Positions 43,867 through 53,407 of a stretch of 64,000 nucleotides of DNA are shown here, in pieces. The notes beneath the pieces were generated by a model that ran no database searches, was not told the DNA's origin, and was given only the letters and a program-made list of their open reading frames with translations. The stretch is taken from the NCBI GenBank assembly GCA_001319865.1, contig BBSL01000229.1, positions 31,464 through 95,463 of the forward strand, read 5' to 3'. Origin of the DNA: Burkholderia sp. E7m39 (lineage in GTDB: Bacteria; Pseudomonadota; Gammaproteobacteria; Burkholderiales; Burkholderiaceae). How positions within the stretch are numbered: position 1 is the first letter of the stretch; each line of letters begins with the position of its first letter. The position numbers and the translations under genes were made by a program.

Positions 43867-45507
43867 GTGGGGTGGGCGCTTGTCCTCAGCTTTTGCATCA
43901 GCGCCTGTGGGGGTGGTAACGGCCGGAGTACTGCCGCCGGCACATCGACATCGACGCCCACGGCGGCGGCGCAATGCAGCGCCCTGAGCGGGCTCGTCGT
44001 TCCCGAATCGGCGATTGGCGTGCCGACCAGCGGCGCCACGGTCACGAGTGCGACTCTTGTTGAGACCGACGGCGAATACTGCCAGGTGAACGGTGCGATT
44101 TCGCCCGTCGATACTACTGCGCCCGAGATCAACTTTCAGGTCAATCTGCCGACCAACTGGAACCACAAGGCGCTGCATTATGGCGGCGGTGGCTTCGACG
44201 GCACGCTGGTCACAGGCGTCGATTCGCTTGATATGGCGCCGGCCGGCACGCCGACGCCGTTGGCCAGCGGCTACGCAACCTTCGGCGATGACTCGGGCCA
44301 CCAGAGCGCAAGCATCACAGACGGCAAGTTCGCGGCCAACGATGAGTCGCTCGCCAACTATGGCGGCTTGAGCCTCAAGAAGACGCACGACGTCGTGATG
44401 TTGTTGATAGGCAAGCGCTATGCTAGCGCGCCGTCTAAGACCTATTTCTTCGGCAGTTCGACCGGTGGCCGCGACGGACTAAGCGAGGCGCAGCGCTGGC
44501 CCGCCGACTATGACGGTATCGTAGTGAATAGACCTGCACTCAATTACACCGGCTTGCGGCTCAGTAATGTCGCGCTGGGACGCGCGCTCTATCTGAACAA
44601 CGGCGCCGGCTGGCTCGATGTGGCGAAGACGGTGCTGCTGCAGAACGCTGTGATGACCGCCTGCGATACGCTCGACGGCGGCGCCGACGGCATCGTGTCA
44701 AACGTGGCCGCCTGCAAGGCGCAATCGGCGCACGTGCTCGCATCTGTGCGCTGTGCGAACGGCGCGGATACCGGCGACACCTGTCTCTCCGACGCGCAGA
44801 TTGCGACCGTCCAGACGATCGCCGCGCCAATGCAGTTGCCGTATTCGCTTGCCAATGGCGTGACACAGTATGCTGGATACAATATCCTTGCAGGGTCGGT
44901 TTTTGCTGGACCCTACACCACGCGCGATCTAGGCGAATCCCCAGTGCCTTCTAATCCGGCCGGCAAGAAGGACGCAAATCAATGGGTCACGGGCGATCAA
45001 TGGGTCAAGTACTTCGTCGCGCGCGTGCCCACTTTCAATTCACCAACTTTCGATCCTTCGAATCCCGGCACGTATCAGTCGCGGGTGCAGGCCGTGTCGA
45101 CGCTGACGGATGCGACCAGTACAGACCTGAGCGCGTACCTTGCGAGAGGCGGCAAACTCATCATGACGCACGGCCTCGCCGATGAGATCGTCAGCACGGA
45201 TTCGAGCACCGACTACTACAACGGGTTAGTGCAGCGCTTCGGCCAAGGCACCGTAGATGGTTTCGTGCGTTTCTATCTGATGCCCGGTGTCGGCCATGGC
45301 ACAGGCCCGTTGCACCCCACCATCGATGCGCTCTCGGCACTCGATCAATGGGTGGAGAACGGAGTCGCGCCTGGTACGCTCACTATCACAGATCTGAACA
45401 CGGCGACGCTCGGAAGGACCCGTCCGTTGTGCCGGTATCCGCTGTGGCCGCGATACATGGGCGGTGACGCGAACTCCGCCGCGAGTTTTGCCTGCGTGAA
45501 CGCCTAA
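43867..45507 (+). CDS. Tannase/feruloyl-esterase-like lipoprotein, 5' frame suspect
   Basis: 546 residues. A lipobox ISAC follows a short hydrophobic stretch, so it is probably a lipoprotein. The nucleophile is in FFGSSTGGRDGLSEAQRWPA, the Asp in HGLADEIVSTDSS and the His in LMPGVGHGTGP, as in the tannase family, which cleaves gallate or hydroxycinnamate esters. The two family cysteines beside Ser and His (CS-D-HC motif) are Ser and Gly here. The GTG start is poor: the upstream ATG (43854), with AGGAG in place, is out of frame. A one-base change near 43866-43876 would restore a normal signal peptide (MTSGR..). Confidence 0.82.
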   Translation: MGWALVLSFCISACGGGNGRSTAAGTSTSTPTAAAQCSALSGLVVPESAIGVPTSGATVTSATLVETDGEYCQVNGAISPVDTTAPEINFQVNLPTNWNHKALHYGGGGFDGTLVTGVDSLDMAPAGTPTPLASGYATFGDDSGHQSASITDGKFAANDESLANYGGLSLKKTHDVVMLLIGKRYASAPSKTYFFGSSTGGRDGLSEAQRWPADYDGIVVNRPALNYTGLRLSNVALGRALYLNNGAGWLDVAKTVLLQNAVMTACDTLDGGADGIVSNVAACKAQSAHVLASVRCANGADTGDTCLSDAQIATVQTIAAPMQLPYSLANGVTQYAGYNILAGSVFAGPYTTRDLGESPVPSNPAGKKDANQWVTGDQWVKYFVARVPTFNSPTFDPSNPGTYQSRVQAVSTLTDATSTDLSAYLARGGKLIMTHGLADEIVSTDSSTDYYNGLVQRFGQGTVDGFVRFYLMPGVGHGTGPLHPTIDALSALDQWVENGVAPGTLTITDLNTATLGRTRPLCRYPLWPRYMGGDANSAASFACVNA

Positions 45508-46000
45508 TCAGGCAAAGTTGAAGGCGCCCGTGGTAGTGAACGAGTCACCTCGGTGCATGGATGTTATCCAATGAAACGATGTGGGCTAGGCGGTCGAACG
45601 ATGCTCGTCGTTGGTCGGGCTATCGGGAAGCTCTAGCCCATTTTGTACTGGCGCTCGTACATAAGGTTGAACTCCGCGATTACTGGGACGAACGCGTTTC
45701 CATCGCAAACCTCGCACGCCGCGGGGTCATGTTGGAGGCTCATTTTTGCCGCCCCTTTTCCGGAAAATTTAGTCTTCCGCCGCATCACGATCAGATGGTC
45801 CTGCGAGTTGCCACACGCAGTCTCTGTTGAAACTTGTACCCCGATTTCCCACGTGGCTGCTTCAGGTGGTTTTGCCAACGTAAATCATCGAGGGACGCCG
45901 TTTGAGGCCTATTTTACGGCGTGACTCGTGTTGGGCTCGCCAGTACGGCGCCATCCCAATTGGCAAACGAAAATTCGAACTTGCACCGAATTCAAAGCAT
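45508..46000. other. Intergenic region, no gene supported
   Basis: Several open frames of 60-90 codons on both strands lack family resemblance. It may contain decayed sequence between the tannase gene and the NmrA-like gene. Confidence 0.35.
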
Positions 46001-46023
46001 AATAGTACTATCATAGTAGTATT
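46001..46023. promoter_or_regulatory. 23-bp operator-like palindrome
   Basis: AATAGTACTAT, a central C, then ATAGTAGTATT: 11-bp arms with one mismatch. It abuts a consensus -35 TTGACA (46022-46027), although the -10 seventeen bases later is weak. Shape and position suit a TetR, MarR or HxlR repressor. No regulator gene adjoins it. Confidence 0.65.
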
Positions 46024-46095
46024 GACATATCTGCGACCCAAATCGAAGACACCAATCGCCCGCGGTAGAAGGTTGCTTCAACCAATGGAGTAGAG

Positions 46096-47022
46096 ATGAA
46101 ACCAGTCAAAGTATCACCAGCAGTCCTCGTAACGGGAGCAACGGGGCGACAGGGCGGTACTGGCCGAGTTGTTCTCGAAGAACTAGTGGCAGCGGGAAAG
46201 ACAGTACGCGCGCTCGTCAGGGCCATCGACGATCGAGCCGAGCACATCAGAAAGCTCGGGGCAGAAGTGGTTGTCGGTGACTTTGCCGATTATGCTAGCC
46301 TTAACCGAGCTCTCGAGGGAGTGGCCTCCGCCTATTTTTGCTACCCGGTGGGAAGCGGCATCGTCGAAGCCGCGGGCCTTTTTGCGTCAGCCGCGAGGAA
46401 CCAAGGCGTCAGCAGGGTTGTGGACTTGTCACTCGGCACATCTCGTCCTGACAGTCCAAGCCCCCAAGGGCGTGCGCAATGGGTCGCGGAACAGATCTTT
46501 GAATGGTCAGGCATCCGGAGCATGCATCTCCGCATTGCGGCTTTCTTTATGGAGAACATTTGCTACATCGACGGAATAACCATTCGAACAGAGGGCGAAA
46601 TCCGCAATGCGTTCGGTACACTTCCGCTGCCTTGGGTGTCTAGTGTTGATGTGGGACGGGTGGCAGCGAGGTTACTGCTTGATCTCGATGCGGTCGCCGG
46701 CACGGTGGTAACGTTAGGTGGCGTCGAACAACTCAGCTATCCAGATATAGTTGACGCGATTTCTGCTGTGACAGGCAGCACCGTTAGGTATCGCGAGCTC
46801 TTACCTGACGAATGGAGACTTGAATTAATAGAGAGATCGCGAACGCGCGGAAACGAAAACACACGGGGCGCTGATCATCTGGTCGCACAGGCCGTTGCGC
46901 TGCGAGGGCGGCCCCCAATCAATGCAACTGACGACGTCAAAATGTTTCTTGGTGAAAAAACAACTTGTTTCCGGAAATTCATTAGTTGTCGACGCGCAGA
47001 ACTAACGCCCGATGCCGCGTGA
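46096..47022 (+). CDS. NmrA-like NAD(P)-binding oxidoreductase
   Basis: 308 residues. LVTGATGRQGGTGRVVLEEL is the dinucleotide motif of the atypical short-chain dehydrogenases (NmrA/QOR2 group). VRALVRAIDDRAEHIRKLGA, VVVGDFADYASLNRALEGVA and VDVGRVAARLLLD follow. The usual catalytic Tyr-Lys pair is absent, as in NmrA. It may act as a redox sensor or a quinone/flavin reductase. The ATG follows GTAGAG. Transcription is probably gated by the 23-bp palindrome upstream. Confidence 0.83.
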   Translation: MKPVKVSPAVLVTGATGRQGGTGRVVLEELVAAGKTVRALVRAIDDRAEHIRKLGAEVVVGDFADYASLNRALEGVASAYFCYPVGSGIVEAAGLFASAARNQGVSRVVDLSLGTSRPDSPSPQGRAQWVAEQIFEWSGIRSMHLRIAAFFMENICYIDGITIRTEGEIRNAFGTLPLPWVSSVDVGRVAARLLLDLDAVAGTVVTLGGVEQLSYPDIVDAISAVTGSTVRYRELLPDEWRLELIERSRTRGNENTRGADHLVAQAVALRGRPPINATDDVKMFLGEKTTCFRKFISCRRAELTPDAA

Positions 47023-48572
47023 ATCCGTGGCTCGCGTTCCGGGCAACAGGCCTAGGAGTGGCGCACCAAATTCTTGATGAATGCGCACATCTGCGCGACC
47101 GTACTTGAGCGCTGCGCGTTGCTGTTCGCGTGGAGAGAAGTAGTCGATGCGGCTCGGGCGCCCGCAACACCGTCCAGCCGCTCGACCTGCGTACAATCCG
47201 GGTAAGCTGAGGCCCGACTTTGCCGCGTCATACCCAGTCGCGTGATGACCACAGATTAGCCTCGCCGCCAAATACTTCCGAACATTCCCTGTGGACAAAC
47301 TTCTAGTTGTCGACGACCCGATGTTCAGCGCCTTGCACACTGCTCAAGAAAAGGATTTGCGGATGCTGTCGCTGATCGCGGCTACGGCAATGCCCCACAG
47401 AGCAAGGCATGTGCAAATTCCAGCATCGCAGTGATACTGCCAAAGTCTGGAATGTCAATCGTGAAAGCCCATGGTCAATTTGCCCCGCCCGACCTAATCT
47501 TCGTGGTATTGGTGGGCATCGTGGTTCAAAACTCCCAGAGTCTGATACATCGAACGGCTGCCTGCGTATGGTCGGACGCCGTCATCGTTTTGGTCTTCGA
47601 GGGTGATCGACCATGGCTCACACGCGTGTGCGACCTATTTCTTGCTACGGGGAAAATCCCAGTTAGAAGACAAGCTGTATCGTTCTGAGAGATTCCTATG
47701 TGTTGCCCGAGGTGACGGAGTACATGAAACGTCCAGATTTCAGGCATTTTCGGACAGGGCAGCCCGTTGGACGTGCTCGGAAATCAAGTCGGGGATTTGC
47801 CGGTTGTGGGCGAATGATGATGCGCGATGATTAGTCTAAGGCGAAGCCTTTGTGGTATGACGGTTTCGGCCAGGTTGCGCCTGCCTCAAACTTCCGGAGA
47901 CCGTGGGATTGCACAGTAGTTTGTTTTGCGCGGAGCGCTGGCAGCCATGGCGTCGAAGACGCCTTCTCGCTGGCCGAAGGCCAGCGCTTCCTTTGGAAAC
48001 GGTTTTCCCGCCAAAGAAAAAGCAAACATATCAACGTAGACTTTGAAAGAGGAGAAGTTTTTGATATTTATAGAAACCCGTTTTAGCCTTGATAAGACCG
48101 TATAAGTATTTGTTCGGAATCTGGTCATGGCCGCTCCGTCGGGCCATCCAGCATGGCGGACACTTTCAGCACAGGAAGTGCCGTTTCATTCTCCTATGCG
48201 GCCGTTCAACGCCCGCTTCCCTCCAGCTTTCAGCCTTGCAAATGACCATTGTCAGGTCACGTGACCTGACAATGGGCTGCCGATGCCGTGGCGGCGATTG
48301 ACCGCAGTCACTGAGCGTGAAACCGATGGAGGCGACGTCGCCCGCCATGATGCCGTTGAGCGACGCCGGGCTGCGTACCTCGTCTCTTCAGTGCAAATTC
48401 GGTACTGCAAATACACGAATCTCGAATACTTGATATCAAAAACGTAATCTGGAATAAAGCGCTTCCGTAATCCTATGCCGATAGCATGACTCGAAGTGCC
48501 GAGGCCAGTCAAAACGCGGGCAGTGAACGGGGATTCCGCAGTCGGCGCGTGATACGAAAGGTAAAATTCTAG
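47023..48572. other. Gene-poor 1.5-kb stretch with remnants
   Basis: No complete gene is supported. Short frames on both strands overlap heavily and lack starts with ribosome sites. The stretch contains a 30-bp perfect palindrome (48246-48275). It probably collects decayed insertion sequences or genes. Confidence 0.4.
48246..48275. repeat. 30-bp perfect palindrome
   Basis: CCATTGTCAGGTCAC is immediately followed by its exact reverse complement, with no spacer. No extension beyond 15 bp per arm. The length exceeds usual operators, and no gene within 300 bases explains it. Confidence 0.9.
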
Positions 48573-50102
48573 ATGAGCATTGGTAAGCGGTTGGCAGCGA
48601 CATTTTCTGTGCTTTTGCTATTGATTCTCGGGCTCGTCGTAGCCGTGAATCGACAAATGGCAGATATGAACGAAGCAATGAGTTCAATTGTCCACGACCA
48701 TCAGGAAAAGCAACGCGCTATCGGAAAAGTCAAGGAAGAAACCTACAAGATCAGTTTGATGGCTTATGAGGCCGTCGACGATGCGTCTAACTCTGCGGGC
48801 GCGTCCTCAAGCATCGCCGTCATCCAGAATACTATTCGGAACGCAGGGGTCGAAGTGCGTCAGTTGCAGTCGAAGTTTTATGGCGGCCCTGACGATTCCG
48901 CTTTGTATGCCTTCGAGGAATCAAGAAGGAAATACGACGCCGCCTTGCAGCCGATTCTGCAGCAGCTTACCGGCCAGCAGGTGCTAGCATCCACAGCTCA
49001 AGTCGTTGCGATCGAACCATTACAAAGCGCCCTTCTCGCTTCGCTTGACCAACTTTCGGACCACGAGCAACGCGCTACTGCGCTTGCGGAAGGTCGCGCC
49101 CGGCAAGCATATCATCATGCATTGACGGTTCTTTGGGGCTGCGCGGCTTTGGCGCTCATAGTTTCGCTATCTTTTGGCGTTATAGTCACGCGCTCTATTG
49201 TGATTCCGCTAAGAATGGTTGTAGCCGGCGCCGATGCCTTGGCCACGGGCGACGTGAGCTTCCAACTCCGTGAAACCGGCGAAGACGAAATTTCGGCTCT
49301 TTCAGGGGCATTAAACCGAGCCGTTCGGTCTCTTGCGAGCATCGTTCTTGACGTTAAGCTTGCCAGCGAATCGATTGCCACAGTCACAAACCAGTTATCT
49401 GTCGGATATACAAGCCTCGCGCAGCGTACTGAGCAGCAGGCGGCGGCGTTGCAACAAACATCGGCGACGATCGAACATCTGTCCGACGCTGTGCGTCGAA
49501 ATTCCGCGCATGCCGAGCAGGTGAGCCTCTCGATGAAGCAAACGACGGCAATAGCCGACCGCGGGGAGGAGCAGACGGCGCTTTCTGTCCGGACGATGCA
49601 TGAGATTGCAGAGGGCTCATCGCGCATCACTGAGATTGTCAGCCTGATAGAGAGCATTGCGTTCCAGACCAACCTGCTTGCATTAAACGCCGCAATAGAG
49701 GCGGCACGCGCAGGGGCGCACGGTCGGGGCTTTGCGGTTGTTTCTGGCGAAGTGAGGATGCTCGCTCAACGCACTGGCGACGCTGCCAAAAGGATCAAAG
49801 ATATGATTAGCACTTCCGTTGAGGCCGTTAATGCCGGTTCGGCCAAAGCGCGTCAGACCGGCGAGACAATTAACGATGTCGTGCTTGCTGTCAAGGATGC
49901 GTCGCGCATCGTGAGCGCAATAGCCGAAGCATCGGCAGACCAGAGCGGTCGGATACAGGAAATTAACCAGGCGGTGTCTGAGATTGACGCAGTCACGCAA
50001 CAGAACGCAGCGCTGGTAGAGGAGGCTGCCGCGGCAACGATTGCAATGGAACAGCAGGCGGAGTCATTACGCTTCGCTGTTGCGCGTTTCCGCGTTGTTT
50101 GA
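48573..50102 (+). CDS. Methyl-accepting chemotaxis protein
   Basis: 509 residues. N-terminal helix (LAATFSVLLLLILGLVVAVN), a four-helix periplasmic ligand domain (about 30-185), second helix (WGCAALALIVSLSFGVIVTR), HAMP (about 210-262) and a long signalling hairpin. The tip SIAFQTNLLALNAAIEAARA then GRGFAVVSGEVRMLAQR is present, although the first Glu after GRGF is part of an SGE rather than AGE. The C-terminal AVARFRV lacks the NWETF methylation tail. The start lies after a degenerate stretch. It is followed by the EAL gene after one base. Confidence 0.88.
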   Translation: MSIGKRLAATFSVLLLLILGLVVAVNRQMADMNEAMSSIVHDHQEKQRAIGKVKEETYKISLMAYEAVDDASNSAGASSSIAVIQNTIRNAGVEVRQLQSKFYGGPDDSALYAFEESRRKYDAALQPILQQLTGQQVLASTAQVVAIEPLQSALLASLDQLSDHEQRATALAEGRARQAYHHALTVLWGCAALALIVSLSFGVIVTRSIVIPLRMVVAGADALATGDVSFQLRETGEDEISALSGALNRAVRSLASIVLDVKLASESIATVTNQLSVGYTSLAQRTEQQAAALQQTSATIEHLSDAVRRNSAHAEQVSLSMKQTTAIADRGEEQTALSVRTMHEIAEGSSRITEIVSLIESIAFQTNLLALNAAIEAARAGAHGRGFAVVSGEVRMLAQRTGDAAKRIKDMISTSVEAVNAGSAKARQTGETINDVVLAVKDASRIVSAIAEASADQSGRIQEINQAVSEIDAVTQQNAALVEEAAAATIAMEQQAESLRFAVARFRVV

Positions 50103-50103
50103 C

Positions 50104-51678
50104 ATGGGTCCGACCAGCGTGGTGGGCGTTAACCCGTTCAGCAGAGGGCTCAGGGCGCGTTTCGTCTCTGTCGTGACCTTCCTATTGATCTTCGTGCCGA
50201 TTTATGGCGCGGGATTGTCGTTCATCAAGCATCGCGAGCGGCAACATGAACTGGAAATCGCGAGTGACATCGGAAATGCGCTTACACAGCTCGTATCTGC
50301 GGTTGACAGGGACGGGAAAAGATTCGCATCTATGGCAGGGCTGCCCTGCTCAGACATCAGTCAACAATTGACGTTGTCCGAAAGAGTTGCCCCCTACGTT
50401 CGGGACGTCATTTTTGCAGACGGCGGTGAGGTATACTGTTCGCTTGTGGGCGGCAGTCTTCACTATCCTCTCGCCGAGTATCTAACGCCAAAAAGTGGTT
50501 CACCGAACATCGTGATCCGGCCGGGTACCCAACTCGTACCATCGCGTCCGGCCTTGATACTCTATCTCCGGCTTAAGGATCATTTCAGCGTTGGTCTGGT
50601 GGTAAGCGGTCTCTACGTCGACGACATTCTACTTGGGGCGAGGACAGGAGAAGCATCCGCTACTGTCTTTGATTCCGATAAGGCAGGCCTCACAAGTGAT
50701 TCGCGTTTCATTGGTACGGTAAGTCAAACCGTGCTCGAAGACGGGCAGTACGAGAGCCCAACAGGGTTGTTCTCTGTATATGCTCGGGCCGATGAAGGTT
50801 GGCGCACGCGTAACCGGGTCGCTATCGGGGCATTCTCCATTGCGATCGGACTGATGATGGGGACCGCGAGCGCCCGTGTCGCCGCTCGTCTAACGAGACC
50901 ATCTGCTCGTTTGCTCAGAGCTGTACGGGCGGGTATCGAACGGGGTCACTTTCAGCCCTTCTATCAGCCGATAGTCGATATGAACACGGGTGATTGGCTA
51001 GGAGCGGAAGTGTTGGTTCGGTGGCTGCACCCGAAGTTCGGCATGATAACGCCTACTGCATTTATCGAGGAGGTGGAGCGTTCGCCGCTGATCATCGATT
51101 TGACGAAGTGCCTGATGCAGCTTGCCTACGACGACTTCGGCGCACTCTCGCTACCGGCAAACTTCTATCTGGCCTTCAACATTTCGCCCTTCCATGCACA
51201 AACGAACGGATTTACTGAGGATCTCCTCCCAATGCTACGAGAGTCTCCGCCTGGCCTAGGGACGGTGATGGAATTCACCGAGCGTGGCATGCTCGAATCG
51301 GTCGAGTATCTTGATGTGACGCTCGACGCCTTCAGGAGCCTTGGCGTCAAGTTTGCGGTCGATGACTTCGGCACCTACGACAGCAACGTCGCGCTTCTCC
51401 AACGGTTCCCGTTTGATTACCTGAAGATAGATCGCAGATTCGTGCAGCGCCAGGACGAAGACGGTAAGCGCTTGTTAGAAGGCCTCGTATATCTCGGCCA
51501 GCAGGTGGATGTTCGGGTGGTCGCAGAGGGAGTTGAGTGCGAAGCGCAACGTCGATGGCTCGCACAAGTTGGCATTCCCCTCGGACAGGGCTATCTTTTC
51601 TGCAAGCCGCTCGCCTTCGCTGATTTCGCGCTAGCTCTGGCTGAGCAGCGCGTGATCCATGAAGAGGGATCGTCTTAG
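50104..51678 (+). CDS. CSS-motif EAL phosphodiesterase
   Basis: 524 residues from the ATG at 50104, one base after the chemoreceptor stop. TM helix (FVSVVTFLLIFVPIYGAGLS), periplasmic CSS-like domain (PCSDISQQL and VYCSLVGG pair the two Cys), TM helix (VAIGAFSIAIGLMMGTASAR), then EAL. Catalytic residues are intact: EVLVRW (ExLxR), FNISP, MEFTERG, DDFGTYDSN, KIDRRFV and AEGVE. The Gly-Tyr of DDFGTGYS is Tyr-Asp here, probably tolerated. It should hydrolyse c-di-GMP, with the periplasmic thiols sensing redox. Coupled to the chemoreceptor, suggesting shared signal. Confidence 0.88.
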   Translation: MGPTSVVGVNPFSRGLRARFVSVVTFLLIFVPIYGAGLSFIKHRERQHELEIASDIGNALTQLVSAVDRDGKRFASMAGLPCSDISQQLTLSERVAPYVRDVIFADGGEVYCSLVGGSLHYPLAEYLTPKSGSPNIVIRPGTQLVPSRPALILYLRLKDHFSVGLVVSGLYVDDILLGARTGEASATVFDSDKAGLTSDSRFIGTVSQTVLEDGQYESPTGLFSVYARADEGWRTRNRVAIGAFSIAIGLMMGTASARVAARLTRPSARLLRAVRAGIERGHFQPFYQPIVDMNTGDWLGAEVLVRWLHPKFGMITPTAFIEEVERSPLIIDLTKCLMQLAYDDFGALSLPANFYLAFNISPFHAQTNGFTEDLLPMLRESPPGLGTVMEFTERGMLESVEYLDVTLDAFRSLGVKFAVDDFGTYDSNVALLQRFPFDYLKIDRRFVQRQDEDGKRLLEGLVYLGQQVDVRVVAEGVECEAQRRWLAQVGIPLGQGYLFCKPLAFADFALALAEQRVIHEEGSS

Positions 51679-52698
51679 TCCGGGACTCAATGTAAGCGAA
51701 CGTCGCTCAGTACTAGGCCTTCCACCGCGCGGCTGAGCGCTTCACGTGCCGGTGTGCTGCTCATTGAGGATGGCCCGCGGCCTCGGACAGGAAGAGTCGC
51801 GGAGCTATATCAACCCGTTGCTGACGAACACCGCATCGGCGTTGTGCTGCAAGTCCCGTCTTCCGTGGCTCTGCGTGGGGACAGAGACGTGCAGTTTTGC
51901 GAATTGGAGAACCTGATCGAGAGTGCGCTGGAAAGTCGACGTTGTCTGGCGGAGTTGTGGTTCTCACTGTTGAGATGCAGTCTGACGCGTCTTTCTTGCT
52001 GTCGCGGGCACAGCACACGGCATTGCGCCCCGCAGAACCAGTCCCGGTGTTGCAACGCTGCTACCGTAGCTTTGGGTCACATGTCAGGGAGACTGCACGC
52101 TATGGTCTCCGGGCTGGCTTTGTTGCCGCGATTGTTGGGGTACGTTACGCTGAAATTGGCATCTCGGATAACGGCCTCAATTGCGGAATTTGCGTATGTT
52201 TTCTGCATGGGTTCCTGGCAGCAAGATGTCGTACGGTTTGATTAGATATATTAAAAATTGGCCTTCGACGTGGTGCGTGCAATGCCAAAGTCGCGTGATG
52301 CTCGACGTGACCGCATCCGAAGCGGCTGAAAATCTCTTTTGCACAACCCAGAAAAACGGTTGTCCGTGCAGTTTGCCCACATGCAAGATGAGAGAATCAA
52401 GCTATCCAGATCTATCAAAAGCTCCAAACGGGGCACGGCTATCAATGTCCGAGCAGTCGCTGTCCTCGGTGACATCCCGATAAGAGCCGACTGGTGGCTG
52501 TTCCTAGGCGATCTGCGATTGCCCTACGACGCTTGCCTGCCCTGACAGGAGTATGCGGCACACACCTTCCCGGAAGTGGTAGCAGCTCGCAATGCTGGAT
52601 CAGCAGCGCGAAGTTGCGTTTTTACCCAGTGTCAGTTTTGAGTCACCCGAAACTGACCGCACCGTGCGGCCGACGCTGCTGGAATTCATGAGGCACAA
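51679..52698. other. Gene-poor stretch upstream of the response regulator
   Basis: No gene is supported; overlapping frames of up to 160 codons lack family resemblance. The last 70 bases hold the leader of the regulator with the inverted repeat at 52631-52657. Confidence 0.4.
52631..52657. promoter_or_regulatory. Inverted repeat upstream of the response regulator
   Basis: GTCAGTTT (52631-52638) and AAACTGAC (52650-52657) form a perfect 8-bp inverted repeat, 42 bases before the regulator start. The first arm with its preceding T matches TGTCAGTTT of the shared site at 60413-60421, so it could be an autoregulatory site. Confidence 0.5.
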
Positions 52699-53364
52699 AT
52701 GCGGCTTCTTTTGGTCGAAGAAAATAAAAACACTGCTGCAATGCTTGTTGAACAATTGCGTTGCCGCAGATACACCGTTGATTGGGCACAGGACGGACGT
52801 GCCGCTGAACTGTCGCTTAGCAATGGCGTCTACGATCTCGTTCTTCTGGAACTCGACGTTCCAAAACGCGGTGGATTCGAACTTCTTGGTCGATATCGGA
52901 AGTGCGGAGGTGAAGCCTCAGTAATTATTCTTACCGCACGGGATTCGGTGGACGATATCGTTTGCGCTCTCGACGCCGGCGCAGATGACTATTTAATCAA
53001 GCCGTGCGATATCAATGAGCTCGCGGCACGCGTGCGCGCAGTAATGAGGCGGAGAACCGTCCACAACAGATCGATCTTCGCTCATGGTCACTTGGTCCTT
53101 GATACGGTCGCACACGCAGTGACAAAAGCGGGCGTGCCGGTCAATCTGGTACCGAGAGAGTATGCGTTACTGCAAGCATTGATCGGACAGCCTGAACGAG
53201 TGTTCCGTCGTGCAGAACTGGAAGATACGCTATATGGATGGGGCGATGAGATTGGAAGTAATGCGATCGCAGTCTATATACATAATCTGAGATGCAAGCT
53301 CGGCGCCGAAGAGATTGTGACGGTCCGTGGGGTCGGATACCGACTCAGGACGGTCGCGGTTTGA
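52699..53364 (+). CDS. OmpR/PhoB-type response regulator with Asp-to-Glu acceptor
   Basis: 221 residues. Receiver domain (1-118): acidic pocket VEEN, LILTARDS with the switch Thr, and YLIKPCD with the Lys are present, but the phospho-acceptor position in YDLVLLELDVPKRGG is Glu51, where QseB/PmrA have Asp. Glu mimics phospho-Asp in many regulators. C-terminal winged helix (128-221): VNLVPREYALLQALIGQPER, GSNAIAVYIHNLRCKLG, TVRGVGYRL. No histidine kinase adjoins. Likely constitutively active. Confidence 0.87.
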   Translation: MRLLLVEENKNTAAMLVEQLRCRRYTVDWAQDGRAAELSLSNGVYDLVLLELDVPKRGGFELLGRYRKCGGEASVIILTARDSVDDIVCALDAGADDYLIKPCDINELAARVRAVMRRRTVHNRSIFAHGHLVLDTVAHAVTKAGVPVNLVPREYALLQALIGQPERVFRRAELEDTLYGWGDEIGSNAIAVYIHNLRCKLGAEEIVTVRGVGYRLRTVAV

Positions 53365-53407
53365 CGGACTTTGCCGTCGTGCGCCGCACGCCATGGATTG
53401 AAGAACG

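Noticed and set aside
45960..45976. Another copy of the CAAACGAAA motif as an alternative transposon end
   Set aside because: Single, without neighbouring copies or inverted partner, and 9 kb beyond tnsA among conserved catabolic genes.
52699..53364. Reading the Asp at position 53 as the phospho-acceptor
   Set aside because: The canonical position in YDLVLLxLxLP is the residue after the double Leu (51); Asp53 sits two residues on, outside the acidic pocket.
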